Assembly: GCA_018228665.1 (NCBI GenBank)
Contig: CP073692.1
Span: forward strand, 1,562,046 to 1,626,045
Direction of reading: 5' to 3'
Origin: Faecalicatena sp. Marseille-Q4148
GTDB lineage: Bacteria > Bacillota > Clostridia > Lachnospirales > Lachnospiraceae
DNA length: 64,000 nt
Notes under the pieces: generated by a model
The model's database searches: none
Seen by the model: only the letters and a program-made list of their open reading frames with translations
Told to the model about the DNA's origin: nothing
Part shown: positions 41,628-51,890 of the stretch, one piece after another
How positions within the stretch are numbered: position 1 is the stretch's first letter
Layout: every line of letters starts with the position of its first letter
Translations under genes and position numbers: made by a program

Positions 41628-42620
41628 CTATCTGTTATTCTGCTCAAATTCTGTAATCTTACGGTATAATCTCTGTTTCGTATCATCTGATGCAAAGGCA
41701 GTGTCTGCTGCATTTTTCATCAGACGGATCAAGTCTGTATCATTCATTCCATATGTGTTTTGAATAAATTCTAATTCTTTTGTCATGGAAGTGTTGCTGA
41801 CAGTACGATTATCTGTATTAATACTTACAGAAAGTCCTGCCTTTAAAAATTCCCGCAGCGGGTATTCTTCCGGACAGCTTACTGCTTTTGTCTGAAGATT
41901 GCTGATCGGACACATTTCAATTCCGATCCCCTCTGCACGAACAAGTTTTTGCAGTCCCGGATGTCCCCGCATCGCAATTCCATGTCCAATTCTTCCGGCG
42001 CCTGCTTTTACCGCATCTGCAATATTCTGCGCACTTCCACATTCACCGGCATGTATCGTAAATGGCATACCGAGTGCTTTTGTTTTTTGGAACAGATCCA
42101 TAAACTCTGTCATTGGATACTGTGCCTCTGCTCCAGCCAGATCGGCTGCACATACACCTGCGCCAAGAAACTCTCTTGCATCACGGATCATTTTAAAATT
42201 CTCTTCCTCGCTGTGATGACGCATCGCACAGGTGATAACATTGTACTCGATTCCAAATGCTTTCTTTCCCCGTTCAAGTCCCCGCAGCAACGCTTCGAGT
42301 ACCTGTTTTGTTCCCATTTTCTCTGTCACAGAAAAAAGCGGTGCAAATCGTATTTCTGTATAACATACTTCTTCTGCGCTCATCGTCTTTAATACATCAT
42401 AACCTGCCCCTTCAAGCCCTTCTTCATCTTTCAGGCACGCACACGGCAGTTCAAATTTTTCCAGATATTCTACAAGACTTTTACAATCTGCAGATACGGA
42501 AAGTTCTTCTTCAGACACATCTCTTCCAAGATGTGTCTGAATGAACTCTTTGCTGAGTGAACCATCCAGATGACAATGCAGCTCTATTTTGGGCAGACGT
42601 TTCAATTCTTCTGCTCGCAT
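41628..42620 (-). CDS. add: Adenosine deaminase
   Basis: Deaminates (deoxy)adenosine to (deoxy)inosine for punA. 330 aa. [15 protein letters not shown] holds the HxH zinc ligands. [13 protein letters not shown] (His and catalytic Glu region), [10 protein letters not shown] and the final [11 protein letters not shown] with the zinc Asp are all present. The ATG at 42620 has GGGAGA at a proper distance; a GTG two codons earlier does not. It is part of the salvage operon. Confidence 0.94.
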   Translation of the reverse strand: MRAEELKRLPKIELHCHLDGSLSKEFIQTHLGRDVSEEELSVSADCKSLVEYLEKFELPCACLKDEEGLEGAGYDVLKTMSAEEVCYTEIRFAPLFSVTEKMGTKQVLEALLRGLERGKKAFGIEYNVITCAMRHHSEEENFKMIRDAREFLGAGVCAADLAGAEAQYPMTEFMDLFQKTKALGMPFTIHAGECGSAQNIADAVKAGAGRIGHGIAMRGHPGLQKLVRAEGIGIEMCPISNLQTKAVSCPEEYPLREFLKAGLSVSINTDNRTVSNTSMTKELEFIQNTYGMNDTDLIRLMKNAADTAFASDDTKQRLYRKITEFEQNNR

Positions 42621-42649
42621 GCTCACATTCTCCCTGTTTATCAGTTTAT

Positions 42650-43069
42650 TTACACCAGATTTCCCGGCCCGAATCCAAGCGGAAGCAACTGCTCCAGCGT
42701 AAAAATATCATAATGTTCTTTACTCGTTGCCAAAATAATCTGAAACTCTTTTGGATTGCAGAATTCCATCATAACCTGACGGCACACCCCGCAAGGCGCC
42801 GCATAATCCGTCAGGATTCCTTCTCTTCCACCTACGATACAGATTGCTTCAAATTCTCTGACGCCTTCACTTACTGCCTTAAAAAATGCAGTTCGCTCTG
42901 CACAGTTTGTCGGTGTGTACGAAGCATTTTCAATATTGCATCCCGTATAAAGCGTTCCATTCTTTGCAAGCAAAGCTGCACCGACTTTATACCCGGAATA
43001 CGGTGCGTAAGAAAAATTCAGCTGTTCAACCGCAGTTTCAATCAATTTCTCTATGAGTTGTTTGTCCAT
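42650..43069 (-). CDS. cdd: Cytidine deaminase
   Basis: Deaminates cytidine and deoxycytidine to uridines, which udp then cleaves. 139 aa, the tetrameric short form. SYAPYSGYKVGAALL, NIENASYTPTNCAERTAF with the catalytic CAE, and the second zinc pair in PCGVCRQVMMEF are visible. It follows deoC by 20 bp in the operon. Confidence 0.96.
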   Translation of the reverse strand: MDKQLIEKLIETAVEQLNFSYAPYSGYKVGAALLAKNGTLYTGCNIENASYTPTNCAERTAFFKAVSEGVREFEAICIVGGREGILTDYAAPCGVCRQVMMEFCNPKEFQIILATSKEHYDIFTLEQLLPLGFGPGNLV

Positions 43070-43089
43070 CTGCAGATCCCTCCGAAATC

Positions 43090-43755
43090 TTAATATCCTG
43101 TTGCCTCTTCATTTTTCACAAGCTTAATCATTCTGCTTGTTCCTAAGCGGTCTGCTCCAAGTGCAAGAAATTTCTCTGCATCTTCCAATGCTGAAATTCC
43201 TCCGGCAGCCTTCATTTTTACATTTGGACCGATATGTTTTGCAAACAATTCAATATCTTCAAATGTAGCTCCCGCTTTCGAAAAGCCTGTGGAAGTCTTA
43301 ATATAATCTGCCCCTGCATTTGTTACAAGTTCGCACATTTTTACTTTCTCTTCTTCTGTCAAAAGACATGTCTCAATAATCACTTTTAAGATCTTTTCTC
43401 CGCATGCTGCTTTTAATGTACGGATTTCCTCTTCTACAAGATCATATTTTTTATCTTTCAGCCATCCGATATTGATTACCATATCGATCTCTTCTGCACC
43501 ATTTGCAATTGCATCTCTTGTCTCAAATTCTTTTGTTTTTGTTGTCATATATCCGTTAGGAAATCCGATTACTGTGCATACCGGAATCTTGCCTCCCATG
43601 TATTCGGCTGCCTCTTTTACATAACTTGGCGGAATACATACGGACGCAGTCTTATATTCCATTGCCTCATCACAGATCTGCTTAATTTCTTCCCAGGTAG
43701 CAGCCTGTGTCAATAATGTATGGTCAACATGTTTTAAAATTTCTGAATGATTCAT
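43090..43755 (-). CDS. deoC: Deoxyribose-phosphate aldolase
   Basis: Splits 2-deoxyribose 5-phosphate to acetaldehyde and glyceraldehyde 3-phosphate. 221 aa TIM barrel. [30 protein letters not shown], then [13 protein letters not shown] with the first Lys, and [13 protein letters not shown] with the Schiff-base Lys. The ATG at 43755 has GAGGAG nine bases upstream. The enzyme ends deoxynucleoside catabolism. Confidence 0.96.
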   Translation of the reverse strand: MNHSEILKHVDHTLLTQAATWEEIKQICDEAMEYKTASVCIPPSYVKEAAEYMGGKIPVCTVIGFPNGYMTTKTKEFETRDAIANGAEEIDMVINIGWLKDKKYDLVEEEIRTLKAACGEKILKVIIETCLLTEEEKVKMCELVTNAGADYIKTSTGFSKAGATFEDIELFAKHIGPNVKMKAAGGISALEDAEKFLALGADRLGTSRMIKLVKNEEATGY

Positions 43756-43771
43756 CGTTTCCATCTCCTCT

Positions 43772-44557
43772 TTATTTTTCCTTTGCCTGATCCTTTTTGA
43801 TTAGCTCGCGGATTGCATCAACTGCAACCTGAATTGCTTTATCTGTATCATGTACAACCGGATTTTCCAGTCCCAACTTCTCTCTTTCCTGATTAGCAAC
43901 AACAAGGAAACAGGAACCCGCACGCACGCCAAGATAACTTGCCACAATAAAAAGTGCTGCTGATTCCATCTCAGATGCCAGACATCCAAGACGTTTCCAT
44001 GCCTCCCATTTATTCATCAGTTCATAGCTTACCGGCTTTGTCTCCGGCTCATGCTGCCCGTAGAACGCATCCTTACACTGGACAACACCTGTATGGAATT
44101 TGCACGCTTTCTTCTGTGCTGCTTCCACAAGCGCATTCGTTACTGTCAGATCTGCTACCGCAGGAAATTCCATCGGTGCATATTCTCTTGAAGTTCCCTC
44201 CATGCGGATTGCTCCCGTTGCGATCACAACGTCTCCACTCTTTACTTCTGTTTGCATACCTCCACATGTCCCGATCCGGATAAATGTATCCGCACCGCAG
44301 CGGTACAGCTCTTCCATAGCGATAGACGCTGACGGTCCACCGATTCCTGTAGAGGTAACACTAACCTTTACCCCATCAAGCGTTCCTGTATAAGTGACAT
44401 ATTCTCTGTTATCTGCAATCAGAACCGGATTATCAAAATATTGAGCAATCTTCACACATCTTTTTGGATCTCCAGGCATGATCACATAACGGCCAATCTC
44501 TCCTTGTGCCACCTGAATATGATACTGTCTGCTTGCATCTTCTGAATAATTTTTCAT
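43772..44557 (-). CDS. udp: Uridine phosphorylase
   Basis: Phosphorolysis of uridine (and probably deoxyuridine). 261 aa. [18 protein letters not shown] is the phosphate loop of hexameric NP-I phosphorylases. [19 protein letters not shown] and RIGTCGGMQ follow, with [12 protein letters not shown] and [19 protein letters not shown] further on, typical of Udp. It is the first salvage enzyme after the transporter genes. Confidence 0.94.
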   Translation of the reverse strand: MKNYSEDASRQYHIQVAQGEIGRYVIMPGDPKRCVKIAQYFDNPVLIADNREYVTYTGTLDGVKVSVTSTGIGGPSASIAMEELYRCGADTFIRIGTCGGMQTEVKSGDVVIATGAIRMEGTSREYAPMEFPAVADLTVTNALVEAAQKKACKFHTGVVQCKDAFYGQHEPETKPVSYELMNKWEAWKRLGCLASEMESAALFIVASYLGVRAGSCFLVVANQEREKLGLENPVVHDTDKAIQVAVDAIRELIKKDQAKEK

Positions 44558-44575
44558 ATCTAGCTTTTCCTCCTT

Positions 44576-45517
44576 CTAGCGCTGTCCTTTATCATACGGG
44601 ATACCCTCTGCCTTCGGCGCTCTTGATTTCTTAGATACAAATACAAGAACAACAAGGGAGATAATATACGGAAGCATATTGTATAAAGTACTCGGAAGCT
44701 TCAGCGCCACAAGTGCATCAAATCCTGTATATACATTAGAAAGAGCACGGAAAAATCCAAACAGAAGCGCTGCCATTCCTATACTGATTGGTCTCCACTG
44801 TCCAAAGATCATAACCGCCAATGCCAGGAAGCCAAATCCTGCCACACCATTTTCAAATTTCCATTCGCTTACTCCGGCAGTAATATAGACAAGTCCTCCA
44901 AGTCCGCCCAGTGCTCCTGAAATCAATACGCCTGCATAACGCATTTTATAAACATTAATTCCGACAGAGTCTGCTGCCTGCGGATGTTCACCACATGCAC
45001 AGAGTCTTAAACCAAATTTCGTCTTATAAAGCACTACATAAGAAACAATCAACATGATAAATGCAATCAGCATGAACCAGTTAAATTCAAATCTGCCGAT
45101 GTTCATGATAAACGCTTTCTTTGCATGACCATAAGCCACTGTCGAAGAAACATTATCCACACTTTCTGCTGTATTGATTGCTCTTACAATAACAACTGCC
45201 GCTGCCGGTCCAAGTAAATTCAGCGCCGTTCCGACAAGCGTCTGATCCGCATTAAACCGAATCGCCGCCACACCGAGAAGAAGCGAGAAGATCATACCGA
45301 TGAGAACACTTGCAAGAATCACAAGCAGAATCACAAGCGGAGCAGCCATGCCTGCCGGAAGATATTTCATTGTCAGAGCACCTCCGAGCGCTCCCATAAC
45401 CATGATGCCTTCCAGTCCGATATTAATAACACCACTATGTTCTGAGAAGCAGCCGCCAAGTGCTACCAGCAGCAGAACAGAAGCAAATATTAATGTATAC
45501 TGAACTAATAATAACAT
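44576..45517 (-). CDS. nupQ: Nucleoside ABC transporter permease 2
   Basis: 313 aa with 8-9 hydrophobic helices, of the branched-chain/BMP permease family. It begins YTLIFASVLLLVALGGCFSE and contains the family blocks INIGLEGIMVMGALGGALT and LRLCACGEHPQAADSVGINV. The gene overlaps the upstream permease stop by one base and ends 18 bp before udp. With the BMP lipoprotein, ATPase and first permease it forms a purine/pyrimidine nucleoside importer (role by homology to the Bacillus nup system). Confidence 0.9.
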   Translation of the reverse strand: MLLLVQYTLIFASVLLLVALGGCFSEHSGVINIGLEGIMVMGALGGALTMKYLPAGMAAPLVILLVILASVLIGMIFSLLLGVAAIRFNADQTLVGTALNLLGPAAAVVIVRAINTAESVDNVSSTVAYGHAKKAFIMNIGRFEFNWFMLIAFIMLIVSYVVLYKTKFGLRLCACGEHPQAADSVGINVYKMRYAGVLISGALGGLGGLVYITAGVSEWKFENGVAGFGFLALAVMIFGQWRPISIGMAALLFGFFRALSNVYTGFDALVALKLPSTLYNMLPYIISLVVLVFVSKKSRAPKAEGIPYDKGQR

Positions 45518-46656
45518 TATGCTTCGCCTCCTTTCTGTTCTTTTGCAGCCATTTTCTCATCTCGCTTATCCAGATATCTGTTCAGCCACATCTTGAAGAA
45601 CAATACAAAACCGCATAAATAAATGATAAACGCTGAAATCAAATCTGAAATCTGCGTACAGTACATTGTCTTATCTACATAAGTTCCACCACTTGTAATA
45701 TGCTGGATAAAATAAGAAGAAAAGATAGCTCCGATCGGGTTCGTTCCACCGAGGAATGCCGCCGCGATTCCATTGAATCCCATCGCCGGAACGCTTGTCT
45801 GCTGTACCATCCACTGCTCAATACCGCTTAAATAGAAAATGCCTGCTCCCATTCCTGCAAGAGCTCCTGCGATCATCATTGTTAAAATGATGTTTCTCTT
45901 TTCCCGCATACCGCAATATTTTGCAGCATTTTTATTCATACCTGTTGCTTTTAATTCATAACCAAATTTTGTTTTATCCAGTACGATCCATACAAGAACT
46001 GCCATGACAACCGAAAGTATCACTCCGATCGTCACGAATTCATTATTAGAAAACATTTTATCCAATCCTGCATTCGGAAGAAGTGCAGATGAATTTGTAC
46101 TCTCTAATGTCTTTGTGTACGGTGTAGACTGTTCTTTTACTTTTGTCAGAAGCATATTTACGCAGTACAGCCCAATCCAGTTCAACATGATACAGGAAAT
46201 AACTTCATTTACATTAAAGTAAGCCTTCAAGGCGCCTGAAATACCACCTACAATTGCTGCTGCCAGCATTGCTGCCGGAAGACAGATATACCACGGCATA
46301 TCAAACTTCAGCGCCAGGAAAAGACATGTACCAACTCCAATGACATACTGTCCTGCTGCACCGATATTAAAAAGACCAACCTTCCACGCAAAAAGCACTG
46401 ACAGGGAACACATCAGAAGCGCTGAGGCTTTTACAAGCGTCGTTCCCAAATATTTCATAACTGCAACAGAACTCGGATAATATAAATAGTTTTTCAAAAT
46501 TGCAGTGATTGCTTTACCGGCGCCGCTCGGATTAATGATCAAAAGTACCACATATCCGATCAAAAGACCGAGTATGATACAAAGCACTGATCCGAGTATG
46601 GTCTGAACGCCGCTGTTTCTCAAGAGGCTTTGTTTCTTCGTTGTTTCTTTATTCAT
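45517..46656 (-). CDS. nupP: Nucleoside ABC transporter permease 1
   Basis: 379 aa. LGSVLCIILGLLIGYVVLLI, then a large permease core with FNIGAAGQYVIGVGTCLFLA and a LKATGMNKNAAKYCGM coupling-helix region. The long upstream frame inside the ATPase gene is not used: the ATG at 46656 has AGGAGG upstream and overlaps the ATPase stop by 8 bp. It pairs with the following permease. Confidence 0.9.
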   Translation of the reverse strand: MNKETTKKQSLLRNSGVQTILGSVLCIILGLLIGYVVLLIINPSGAGKAITAILKNYLYYPSSVAVMKYLGTTLVKASALLMCSLSVLFAWKVGLFNIGAAGQYVIGVGTCLFLALKFDMPWYICLPAAMLAAAIVGGISGALKAYFNVNEVISCIMLNWIGLYCVNMLLTKVKEQSTPYTKTLESTNSSALLPNAGLDKMFSNNEFVTIGVILSVVMAVLVWIVLDKTKFGYELKATGMNKNAAKYCGMREKRNIILTMMIAGALAGMGAGIFYLSGIEQWMVQQTSVPAMGFNGIAAAFLGGTNPIGAIFSSYFIQHITSGGTYVDKTMYCTQISDLISAFIIYLCGFVLFFKMWLNRYLDKRDEKMAAKEQKGGEA

Positions 46657-48190
46657 TTGTTCCTGCCTCCTTTCTCTTAGAACCTGCCATGTAAAGACCA
46701 AGCTCTTCCACTGTAACCTTCTTCGGATCAAATTCTCCAACAATTTCACCTTCGTACATAACGAGGATTCTGTCAGAAACATTCATAACCTCATCCAGCT
46801 CCAGACTCACAAGCAGCACTCCTTTTCCTGCATCCCTCTGTGCCACCAGCTGCTTATGGATGTATTCAATCGCGCCGACGTCAAGCCCTCTTGTCGGCTG
46901 AACTGCGATCAAAAGTTCCGGATTTTTATCAATCTCGCGGGCAATGATCGCTTTCTGCTGATTACCTCCTGACATAGAGCGGGCTTTCGTAACAGCTCCC
47001 TGTCCTGACCGGATATCATACTGCTCAATCAGTTTATTTGCATATTCGCGGATTGCCTTGCGCTTTAAAAATCCACCTTTATTCGTAAACTGCGGTTCAA
47101 AATATCTTTGAAGTACAATATTATCTTCAAGAGAATAATCAAGAACAAGTCCATGTTTATGTCTGTCTTCCGGAATGTGGCTCATCCCTGATGTCAAACG
47201 CTTGCGGATCGGCATATGTGTAATGTCCTGCCCATTCATGATAATCTTTCCGCTCTTTAACGGTTCCAGCCCAGAAAGTCCATATACAAATTCTGTCTGA
47301 CCATTTCCGTCAATTCCGGCGATACAAACAATCTCTCCCCGTCTTACCTGAAGAGATACATTATTAACGGCATTGTTTTTATGATGTTTTGAAGCAACTG
47401 TCATCCCCTGAACATCAAGAACAACCTCCTGTGGTTTTGCCGGCTTCTTCTCAACAACAAAATTTACGTCACGGCCTACCATCATGGCAGAAAGTTTCTC
47501 CGGTGTCGTATCCTTCGTCTCTACGGTACCGATATATTTACCTTTGCGAAGAACAGTACAACGGTCAGATACCTGCATAATTTCTGCAAGTTTATGAGTA
47601 ATAAATAAAATACTCTTTCCTTCTGCTGCAAGGTTCTTCATAATTGTCATCAATTCCTGAATCTCCTGCGGAGTCAGAACCGCTGTCGGTTCGTCAAAAA
47701 TCAGAATCTCATTATCGCGATAAAGCATCTTGAGAATCTCTGTTCTCTGCTGCATACCAACGGTAATATCCTCAATAATTGCATCCGGATCTACTGCAAG
47801 CCCATATTTTTCCGAAAGCTCCATGACTTTCTTTCTTGCTTCATCCTTTTTAAGAAATCCGCCCTTCGTTGTCTCTGCGCCGAGAATGATATTATCTAAA
47901 ACGCTAAAACATTCCACCAGTTTAAAATGCTGGTGTACCATTCCGATCCCAAGTGCATTGGCATCATTCGGATCATTGATTGCTACCTTTTTCCCATCTT
48001 TGCGGATCTCGCCTTCCTCCGGCTGATATAACCCGAAAAGAACACTCATAAGCGTAGATTTTCCTGCACCATTTTCACCCAGAAGTGCGTGGATCTCGCC
48101 TTTTTTCAGCTGTAAAGTAATATTATCGTTTGCGATGATGCCCGGAAATCTTTTCGTGATATTCAACATCTCAATTGCATACTGTTCCAT
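46649..48190 (-). CDS. nupO: Nucleoside ABC transporter ATPase (two tandem domains)
   Basis: 513 aa. The first ABC domain has GENGAGKST, an ITVGMQQR signature and ILIFDEPTAVLT. The second has the degenerate Walker A GIDGNGQTE, the signature SGGNQQK and LLIAVQPTRGLD, a pattern typical of sugar and BMP-type importers, where the second site is altered. It is located between the lipoprotein gene and the permeases and overlaps the first permease. Confidence 0.93.
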   Translation of the reverse strand: MEQYAIEMLNITKRFPGIIANDNITLQLKKGEIHALLGENGAGKSTLMSVLFGLYQPEEGEIRKDGKKVAINDPNDANALGIGMVHQHFKLVECFSVLDNIILGAETTKGGFLKKDEARKKVMELSEKYGLAVDPDAIIEDITVGMQQRTEILKMLYRDNEILIFDEPTAVLTPQEIQELMTIMKNLAAEGKSILFITHKLAEIMQVSDRCTVLRKGKYIGTVETKDTTPEKLSAMMVGRDVNFVVEKKPAKPQEVVLDVQGMTVASKHHKNNAVNNVSLQVRRGEIVCIAGIDGNGQTEFVYGLSGLEPLKSGKIIMNGQDITHMPIRKRLTSGMSHIPEDRHKHGLVLDYSLEDNIVLQRYFEPQFTNKGGFLKRKAIREYANKLIEQYDIRSGQGAVTKARSMSGGNQQKAIIAREIDKNPELLIAVQPTRGLDVGAIEYIHKQLVAQRDAGKGVLLVSLELDEVMNVSDRILVMYEGEIVGEFDPKKVTVEELGLYMAGSKRKEAGTNE

Positions 48191-48234
48191 TCTCTACACG
48201 CCTCCTCTCATCTTATTACACCTGTGCTTTTATC

Positions 48235-48267
48235 AAAAAAGGAAGCAAGATCACCCTACTCCCTTTG
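48235..48267 (-). terminator. Possible attenuator between the lipoprotein gene and the ATPase gene
   Basis: Minus-strand AAAGGGAG can pair with CTTCCTTT followed by TTT, an imperfect stem. Partial termination would give excess lipoprotein over the membrane components. Confidence 0.35.
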
Positions 48268-48284
48268 CAGTTAAATTATGCTGT

Positions 48285-49478
48285 TTACTTAATGCTGCCG
48301 TAATCTGTTACTTTAATTTTTGTCTTAGGTAATGCTGTAATGTCATTTGAAACTTTGATCTTACCGTCGAACATATCTTTTACAAGTACTTTGTAATCGT
48401 CTTCTGTAAATCCATCGCCCCACTGTGTTGTCTCAATTGGAAGCTGAACATAGTTTTCTTCCGGATTCTCTGAAACAAGTCCAAGTGTATCGATCTTTCC
48501 AGCGTAGTTATCCCACTTATCAGCTTTGATATCTGTAAGAACTGTCTTAACTGTTGCTGCAAGACCTTTCATAGCAGATGTCACAGTAAGATCTGCTGCT
48601 GTCTTGTTAATAATTGCTGACTGGTCTGTATCAACACCGATCACTTTACCGCCCGTCTTAACTGCTGCTTCTGCTGCAGATGTATAAATACCACCGCCGC
48701 ATGCAAATACAACTTCTACGCCTTTAGAGCCATACCATGTATCCATGTATGCTGTAATATCAGCGTCTCCATAGAACTGTCCGCCGCATACGTATTCCAC
48801 TTCTACCTGATCAGAAATACCAAGTTCTTCTGCTGCTGCATCAGCTCCCTGAAGATATCCATAACCAAAACGTGTAACAGCCGGAACTGACATACCTCCG
48901 AGGAAACCAAGATGTTTATATCCTAATTTCACAGCTGCATATCCTGCCATATATCCTGAAAGTTCTTCCTGATAAGTACAGCAGTAAACATTCTCTTCAT
49001 TGTAGTATTCTGTCACATCATAGTCATCCGGGTTAAAAGAATAACCTTCTCCAACACCTTTTTCACAGATATCTCCGGCTCCAACATCCAATGCAACAAA
49101 TTTTACATCCGGATACATCTCTGACTGGGATACAACTGCTGCCGCAAACATATATCCCGGCAGTACAACGACATTTGCTCCATCAGCGATTGCCTGATCT
49201 ACACTTGCATTTCTTGCTTCATCATTGTCGCTTTCCGGTTTGTAGTAGTTGAACTCCACATCATTTTCTTCTGCCCAGGCTTTGCTTGCTTCATAAGTTG
49301 TCTGGTTAAAGCTCTGGTCTGTAATATCACCTGAATCTGTTACCATCGCAACTTTCATATCAGACTTTTTACCTTCTTTTTTCTTATCATCGCTTCCGCT
49401 GTCTGAACCGCCTCCGCATGCTGCCAGTGAAACTGTCATCATTCCTGCAAGTAACATTGCAACAACTCTTTTTTTCAT
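48285..49478 (-). CDS. nupN: BMP-family nucleoside-binding lipoprotein
   Basis: 397 aa. The signal peptide MKKRVVAMLLAGMMTVSLAA ends in the lipobox cysteine (LAAC), then a Gly/Ser/Lys linker. The PnrA/BMP domain includes VAMVTDSGDITDQSFNQTTY, the DNDEARNASVDQAI block and VFACGGGIYTSAAEAA. It is the ligand receptor of the importer, anchored outside the membrane, and is the first gene of the operon. Confidence 0.93.
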   Translation of the reverse strand: MKKRVVAMLLAGMMTVSLAACGGGSDSGSDDKKKEGKKSDMKVAMVTDSGDITDQSFNQTTYEASKAWAEENDVEFNYYKPESDNDEARNASVDQAIADGANVVVLPGYMFAAAVVSQSEMYPDVKFVALDVGAGDICEKGVGEGYSFNPDDYDVTEYYNEENVYCCTYQEELSGYMAGYAAVKLGYKHLGFLGGMSVPAVTRFGYGYLQGADAAAEELGISDQVEVEYVCGGQFYGDADITAYMDTWYGSKGVEVVFACGGGIYTSAAEAAVKTGGKVIGVDTDQSAIINKTAADLTVTSAMKGLAATVKTVLTDIKADKWDNYAGKIDTLGLVSENPEENYVQLPIETTQWGDGFTEDDYKVLVKDMFDGKIKVSNDITALPKTKIKVTDYGSIK

Positions 49479-49791
49479 AATTACCTCCTGCTATTTGTCT
49501 GCTTTCCTTCTGTGCACTTTCATAGTCGTAGAATAATCATACTTCTTTGTTTTTATTCCAGATAATGGCTTACTGCACAAGTTCCTTCGGCTTACTGCCG
49601 ACTCTACTGAGAGTATAGCACATTTGTCTTAATTCAGATAGGACACAAGTCCTTTTTTTCTAAATAAAAAAGCAGTTTGTAATATTCTTTCAGTTTTTGC
49701 CACTAGCTTTTGTGCATTTTTTCTATTTTTATTGTGTTTTTTATTGAAGAAAAAGGTCTTGAGTCACTTTTTATACCGTATTCCAATTTTT
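49479..49791 (-). promoter_or_regulatory. Nucleoside operon promoter region
   Basis: A TG-C-TATACT extended -10 lies at 49612-49620 on the minus strand. Upstream of it TGTC and GACA arms flank 13 bp, a weak Crp/Fnr-like dyad. The leader has a short TCGGC/GCCGA hairpin and a repeated CAGTAAGCC. The rest of this 313-bp gap is A/T-rich and I see no gene in it. Confidence 0.5.
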
Positions 49792-51759
49792 TTATAACAT
49801 TTCTTCCCGCAAAATATCATGATCCCGGAGCAGTTTTTCTATCACAGTTCCCCTGATCACACGAAGCAAAGGCTTCTTCAAAGCATTTAGCGGGCCCGGC
49901 AGCGGAATCTCAAGCGGAGAACGTCCATCCATTAATTTTACCGAACTGTCAAGAAGTTCTCTGATATCATATACACTTCCCCATACTTCCGGAACTCCCC
50001 TGTCAACACCGAGCAGACCATAAACCGCTTCCATTGCTGTTCGCACAGAGTACTCTGTTGTAAACACAGTATCACGCGGAGTATCTGCAAACTGACCAAG
50101 AAATGCAAAGTTTACACATCCATCCGGAATGACATCCGGTCTGTCTCCTTTTGCCCGCGGCATGAAAAATGCAGTAATATACGGCATCATCGTCGGAACG
50201 CATACGGCGCTGTGCTCTGCAAGGTCTGCAATCTGATCTGTCGGAACACCAATATGATACAGCCATTCCTCTGTAATTTCCTTTCCGGTACATTCCTTCA
50301 TTGGTTTCTTAATATAGTCCCCCGGCACATCTGTAAAAAGACCATATACCCATACACATACCTGTTCCGGATTCTGTCCTTTAAACTGTCCCTGACGATT
50401 GATTGTCCAGCTCATAAGCCACTTAGAATCCTGACAGCTCACAATCCCTCCGGTAACTACTTTTCCGCTTCTTGGATCACGTTTACAGATATTCATAATA
50501 TACGGAATAATCTTATCGTCTAATGTCGTAATGGTTGCTGATTCCCAGTTTGTTTTAGAAATATCTGAACAGAATTTCTCCGGATGTCCAAAAGAAGCAT
50601 CCTGTTTTGCAATATTTTTCCACAAATTCCAGCATCCGCTTGTCCGAATTTCCGCATCTCCGTTCGGGGCGTGATTCTGATCCCCGTAAATCGTTCCCTC
50701 TGTGCAGCTTCCATTTGTCACAAATACATAATCATTTTCTGTCAGAAGAATTCCCTTCTCCACACCATCTACACGACATTCAATCGCTGTAGCGATTTTC
50801 TTATCACCGCGGAATTCAAAGACCACATTCGTTACTTCTGTGCCAAACTGGAAATCAACTCCTGCCTCCTCCAGATACCTTTGTATCGGAAGAATCAAAG
50901 ATTCGTACTGGTTATATTTTGTAAATTTCAGAGCGCTAAAATCCGGAAGACCTGCAATGTGATGAATAAAACGCTGAAAATACAATTTCATCTCCAATGC
51001 ACTATGCCAGTTTTCAAAAGCAAACATCGTACGCCAATAGAGCCAGAATGTAGAGTCAAACACTTCCTCATCAAAGACATCTTCAATCTTTTTATCGTAC
51101 AGATCCTCGTCTTTCGTCATAAACAATTTCATAATTTCCATACAGCCTTTCTGACTCAGATTAAATTTGCCATCTGTATGGGCATCTTCTCCTCTATGAA
51201 CCGTTGCCCGGCAGAGCGAATAATTCGGATCATGTTTGTTCAGCCAGTAATATTCATCCAAAACAGATACTCCGGGGGTCTCAATCGATGGAATACTGCG
51301 GAAGAGATCCCACAGACATTCAAAATGATTTTCCATCTCACGACCGCCGCGCATCACATATCCTCTCATCGGATCATGAATTCCATCACAGGCACCGCCC
51401 GCAATATCCATTGCTTCCAAAATATGAATGTGAGAACCCGGCATCTGTGCATCTCTCACAAGAAAACATGCCGCTGCCAGTGATGCAAGACCGCTGCCTA
51501 CAATATAAGCATGTTTCTCCTCAATTCCATCCGGTTTTTCCGGCCGTGCAAATGCTTCATAATTTCCGTTACTATAATAAATTCCCTTACTGTTTTTCTC
51601 ATATTTTCCCCGTTCTGTGTTGCGATACTCTGTCTTTCTCTCCGCTATCTTCATCTCGCTGCTCTGTTTTGCATCTCTCGCACGTTTTGCCATAACAGCT
51701 GCTGTCCCTGCTCCTGCTGCCAATACCGCCATACCGATTTTTCCTGCTTTTTTATTCAT
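49792..51759 (-). CDS. ohyA: Oleate hydratase
   Basis: FAD-dependent hydration of oleate to 10-hydroxystearate. 655 aa, longer than usual because of a basic, hydrophobic N-terminal segment (about residues 1-60, KIGMAVLAAGAGTAAVMAKR). The FAD motif is YIVGSGLASLAAACFLVRDA, then LEAMDIAGGACDG and the GGREMENHFECLWDLFRSIP block characteristic of this family. Hydratases detoxify unsaturated fatty acids in gut bacteria. A TetR-type gene lies upstream behind a terminator. Confidence 0.94.
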   Translation of the reverse strand: MNKKAGKIGMAVLAAGAGTAAVMAKRARDAKQSSEMKIAERKTEYRNTERGKYEKNSKGIYYSNGNYEAFARPEKPDGIEEKHAYIVGSGLASLAAACFLVRDAQMPGSHIHILEAMDIAGGACDGIHDPMRGYVMRGGREMENHFECLWDLFRSIPSIETPGVSVLDEYYWLNKHDPNYSLCRATVHRGEDAHTDGKFNLSQKGCMEIMKLFMTKDEDLYDKKIEDVFDEEVFDSTFWLYWRTMFAFENWHSALEMKLYFQRFIHHIAGLPDFSALKFTKYNQYESLILPIQRYLEEAGVDFQFGTEVTNVVFEFRGDKKIATAIECRVDGVEKGILLTENDYVFVTNGSCTEGTIYGDQNHAPNGDAEIRTSGCWNLWKNIAKQDASFGHPEKFCSDISKTNWESATITTLDDKIIPYIMNICKRDPRSGKVVTGGIVSCQDSKWLMSWTINRQGQFKGQNPEQVCVWVYGLFTDVPGDYIKKPMKECTGKEITEEWLYHIGVPTDQIADLAEHSAVCVPTMMPYITAFFMPRAKGDRPDVIPDGCVNFAFLGQFADTPRDTVFTTEYSVRTAMEAVYGLLGVDRGVPEVWGSVYDIRELLDSSVKLMDGRSPLEIPLPGPLNALKKPLLRVIRGTVIEKLLRDHDILREEML

Positions 51760-51845
51760 CTTGAATCCACCTTTCCGAACTATCGTTCTTTCTTTTTCTC
51801 AATGTACCCTCAGCATACTGTTATTATGTACGATTTTCAATTTAC

Positions 51846-51883
51846 AAAACAAAAGAGATGATAAAAAACTTATCATCTCTCAC
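51846..51883 (-). terminator. Terminator after the TetR gene
   Basis: 11-bp stem AGAGATGATAA (51854-51864) / TTATCATCTCT (51870-51880), followed on the minus strand by TTTGTTTT. Confidence 0.85.
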
Positions 51884-51890
51884 ACTTTGA

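Noticed and set aside
50584..51483. 299-codon plus-strand frame within ohyA
   Set aside because: It is the antisense shadow of oleate hydratase; the protein is rich in Cys, His and Phe without any recognisable domain.
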